A DNA stretch of 6,806 nucleotides from Sedimentisphaerales bacterium (GTDB lineage: Bacteria > Planctomycetota > Phycisphaerae > Sedimentisphaerales > Anaerobacaceae). Each line of letters begins with the position of its first letter. The first letter of the stretch is position 1. The notes beneath the pieces were generated by a model. The model saw only the letters and a program-made list of their open reading frames with translations. It did not search any database and was not told where the DNA came from. The stretch is taken from the NCBI GenBank assembly GCA_016933985.1, contig JAFGTU010000155.1, positions 1 through 6,806 of the forward strand, written 5' to 3'. Position numbers and translations under genes: made by a program. This document shows positions 5,001-6,806 of this stretch, piece by piece.

Positions 5001-6806
5001 ATGAAACGAGCATCTCTTTGCCTGATTGTCTTGGCGACGGCCCTTACGCTTGCCACTGAGGCACGATGCGACTACACCTACAGCTACGCAACCATAGACT
5101 ATCCCGGAGCCATCGGAACCTGGGCCGAGGGAATCAACGATGCCGACCAGGTGACAGGATACTACATGGAGGGTTCGAACATACACGGCTTCTTGTGCGA
5201 TGGTCTCGGCACATTCACGCCGTTAGATTATCCCGGAGCCTCCCGTACGTACCCTTCGGGCATAAACAATACCGGTAGTATCGTTGGGCACTACAAGGCC
5301 GGCTCAAGTACGCGCGGATTTCTCTATAACGGCAGCACCTATACGGCGATAAATTACTCAGGGGCTTTGGAGACTCGCGCCCACGCCATCAATGACTCGG
5401 GCCAAATCGTCGGCATTTATTACTACCGCTACACGAGCACCTGGAGCTTCTACGGCTTTCTCTATGATGGCGGAACATTCACAACTATAGAGTATCCGGG
5501 GGCTACGGAGACCTACGCCTATGGCATCAACAATTCCGGCCACGTCGTCGGACGCTACCAGGTAGGCAGCGGGCCTCGTCACGGCTTTCTCTACGACGGG
5601 GCAACCTACACATCAATAGACTATCCCGGCGCTTCGGGCACGTACTGCTACGGCATCAATGACGCCGGCCACATCGTCGGGGCACATCAGATCGGATTCA
5701 TGTATCACGGCTTCATCTACGACGGCGCGACATACACAACCGTAGATTACCCCGGGCAGGAGACCTGGGCCGACGCCATCAACAATCCCGGACGAATCGC
5801 AGGATACTACTACGGGGCCGGCGGCTATCACGCCTTCATCAACTGCCCCTCAGCCTCAAATCCCGGCCAAACAGATACCGACGCAGACACAATATCCGAC
5901 ACATGTGATAACTGCCCCAACGATGCCAATCCGCTCCAGGAAGATCTTGATGTGGATGGAGCCGGCGATATCTGTGACAACTGCCCGAACGACTTCAATC
6001 CCCTCCAAACCGATTCCGACGCAGACGGTTTGGGAGACTTATGCGACAACTGCCCGAACGACTACAATCCCCTCCAGAGCGATTCCGACGCCGACGGCGC
6101 CGGTGACGCCTGCGACAACTGTCCCGGCCTTGCAAATCCGGGCCAGGAAGATACCGACGGCGACGGCTTCGGAAACGCTTGCGACAATTGCCCCACGAGG
6201 CACAACCCGGACCAGGCAGACACCGACGGTGACGACCAAGGCGATATGTGTGATTGCGACGACCTTTTTCAAGGGCCGCTCGAATCGGGGATAGACTGCG
6301 GCGGTCCATGCCCGGTATGCGTCGATTGCGACTGGTGCGGAGACAATATTGAGCCGATACGCCTGAGGGGACGACCCAACGACGGCTATATCGACATCGT
6401 ATTTGTCCCCCACGATTCCTGGCAGGGGAATATGACGGCATTTATAGACTATGCCCGCACCTTGGTGAGGGACTGGTACTTCTACCTCGATGAGCTGACG
6501 GTCTGCCCCGATGCCGATAGCGACGGCCACTGCGACTCTCCTTCGATACCCTTCGATTTCAGGGACCGCTTCAACTTCTACTACGACGCCTCCGGATGGG
6601 GCAGGGACCCGAACGAAGGCTGGTACTTTACATGGGGCGGAGAGCTCCCGGGAGAACGCGATTACAGCGATTTTCTCGCATGGTGTATCCCCGTTTGTGC
6701 AGGCGTCCCGTTCGGTCTGGGTTGCTTGTGCTTTCTCGACGAGCCCGACCACTTCTGGGGATATGCTTCATTTACCGATGTCGCCGCAATAATCGTTGAC
6801 GATAAC
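5001..6806 (+). CDS. Secreted HAF-repeat / TSP3 protein with probable M64 peptidase domain (3' truncated)
   Basis: 602 residues are visible and the frame is still open at the window end. Signal peptide at 1-23 (KR, then LCLIVLATALTLA, cleavage near EARC). Residues 29-280 hold six HAF-type extracellular repeats of 42-46 residues, consensus T-x-I-D-Y-P-G-A...GINxxGxIVGxY...HGFLYDG. Residues 287-418 hold thrombospondin type 3 repeats with five DNCP motifs at exact 23-residue spacing (303, 326, 349, 372, 395) and D-x-D-x-D-G calcium-binding loops. A Cys-rich linker follows (419-447, GIDCGGPCPVC). From about 450, RPNDGYIDIVFVP, a helix, FRDRFNFYYDASG and finally DVAAIIVDDN resemble the N-terminal half of peptidase family M64 (IgA-peptidase-like). 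The zinc motif HExxH would lie beyond the window, so activity cannot be judged. It has its own promoter and ribosome site. Confidence 0.85.
   Translation, partial: MKRASLCLIVLATALTLATEARCDYTYSYATIDYPGAIGTWAEGINDADQVTGYYMEGSNIHGFLCDGLGTFTPLDYPGASRTYPSGINNTGSIVGHYKAGSSTRGFLYNGSTYTAINYSGALETRAHAINDSGQIVGIYYYRYTSTWSFYGFLYDGGTFTTIEYPGATETYAYGINNSGHVVGRYQVGSGPRHGFLYDGATYTSIDYPGASGTYCYGINDAGHIVGAHQIGFMYHGFIYDGATYTTVDYPGQETWADAINNPGRIAGYYYGAGGYHAFINCPSASNPGQTDTDADTISDTCDNCPNDANPLQEDLDVDGAGDICDNCPNDFNPLQTDSDADGLGDLCDNCPNDYNPLQSDSDADGAGDACDNCPGLANPGQEDTDGDGFGNACDNCPTRHNPDQADTDGDDQGDMCDCDDLFQGPLESGIDCGGPCPVCVDCDWCGDNIEPIRLRGRPNDGYIDIVFVPHDSWQGNMTAFIDYARTLVRDWYFYLDELTVCPDADSDGHCDSPSIPFDFRDRFNFYYDASGWGRDPNEGWYFTWGGELPGERDYSDFLAWCIPVCAGVPFGLGCLCFLDEPDHFWGYASFTDVAAIIVDDN
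5085..5840 (+). repeat. Six tandem HAF repeats (coding, about 126-138 bp units)
   Basis: The DYPGA-type motif recurs at residues 33, 76, 118 (NYSGA), 164 (EYPGA), 207 and 249 (DYPGQ). Each is followed by a GIN/AIN turn and most by an HGFLYDG-like strand. HAF units are known in secreted proteins of environmental bacteria and are thought to form a beta-propeller-like or solenoid surface; six units would suit a closed propeller, which is inference. Confidence 0.75.
5859..6254 (+). repeat. Tandem thrombospondin type 3 repeats (69-bp unit)
   Basis: Units of exactly 69 bp carry DNCP at 5907, 5976, 6045, 6114 and 6183, each followed by N-P-x-Q and an acidic D-x-D-x-D-G loop. Units 2-4 are closest to each other (CDNCPND[AFY]NPLQ), pointing to recent internal duplication. 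The repeat typically binds calcium and stiffens secreted multidomain proteins. Confidence 0.85.

Noticed and set aside
5859..6254. 69-bp periodic repeats as a CRISPR array
   Set aside because: The periodicity is in-frame protein repeat with DNCP motifs; there are no unique spacers and no invariant short repeats.
6039..6752. Minus-strand open frame of 237 residues opposite the TSP3/M64 region
   Set aside because: A Val/Ala-rich shadow of the Asp/Gly codon-rich plus-strand repeats, which are clearly coding.

Overview
The window reads almost entirely on the plus strand. It holds four protein-coding genes, two of them cut by the window edges, and two gene-free stretches of about 330-350 bases that share a diverged repeat. 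It looks like an accessory or cell-surface region of a mid-GC bacterium. Long secreted proteins built from parallel beta-helix, HAF and thrombospondin type 3 repeats, large gaps between genes and sigma70/Shine-Dalgarno signals suit Planctomycetota (Phycisphaerae-like) or a related PVC or Acidobacteria-type lineage. That placement is inference; there is no rRNA or phylogenetic marker here.

Layout. (1) 1-479: the 3' part of a class I SAM-dependent O-methyltransferase (catechol/caffeoyl-CoA OMT family) with an unusual repeat-derived C-terminal tail. (2) 480-825: non-coding or uncertain DNA, with a promoter/operator-like AT-rich segment just before the next gene. (3) 826-1473: a small protein whose N-terminus is a clear LexA-type winged helix, but whose C-terminus resembles an IS200-type Y1 (HUH) transposase instead of the LexA S24 peptidase. 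Two transposase catalytic signatures appear lost. (4) 1492-4674: an 18-nt-spaced downstream gene for a 1060-residue exported protein with two parallel beta-helix domains separated by a different domain. (5) 4675-5000: gene-free stretch carrying the second repeat copy, then a good sigma70-like promoter. (6) 5001 to the window end: a secreted protein with six HAF repeats, five to six thrombospondin type 3 calcium-binding repeats, a Cys-rich linker and the start of a probable M64-type metallopeptidase domain. It runs off the edge before the expected HExxH motif.

How the genes relate. Genes 3 and 4 look like one transcription unit: a DNA-binding protein derived from LexA and transposase parts, followed by an exported beta-helix protein. 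The pair is bracketed by direct copies of a diverged repeat of roughly 80-120 bp (from 377 and from 4666), so it may have been inserted or duplicated as a unit. The best candidate for something undescribed is the LexA-wHTH/Y1-transposase fusion, which looks like a transposase domesticated as a regulator.
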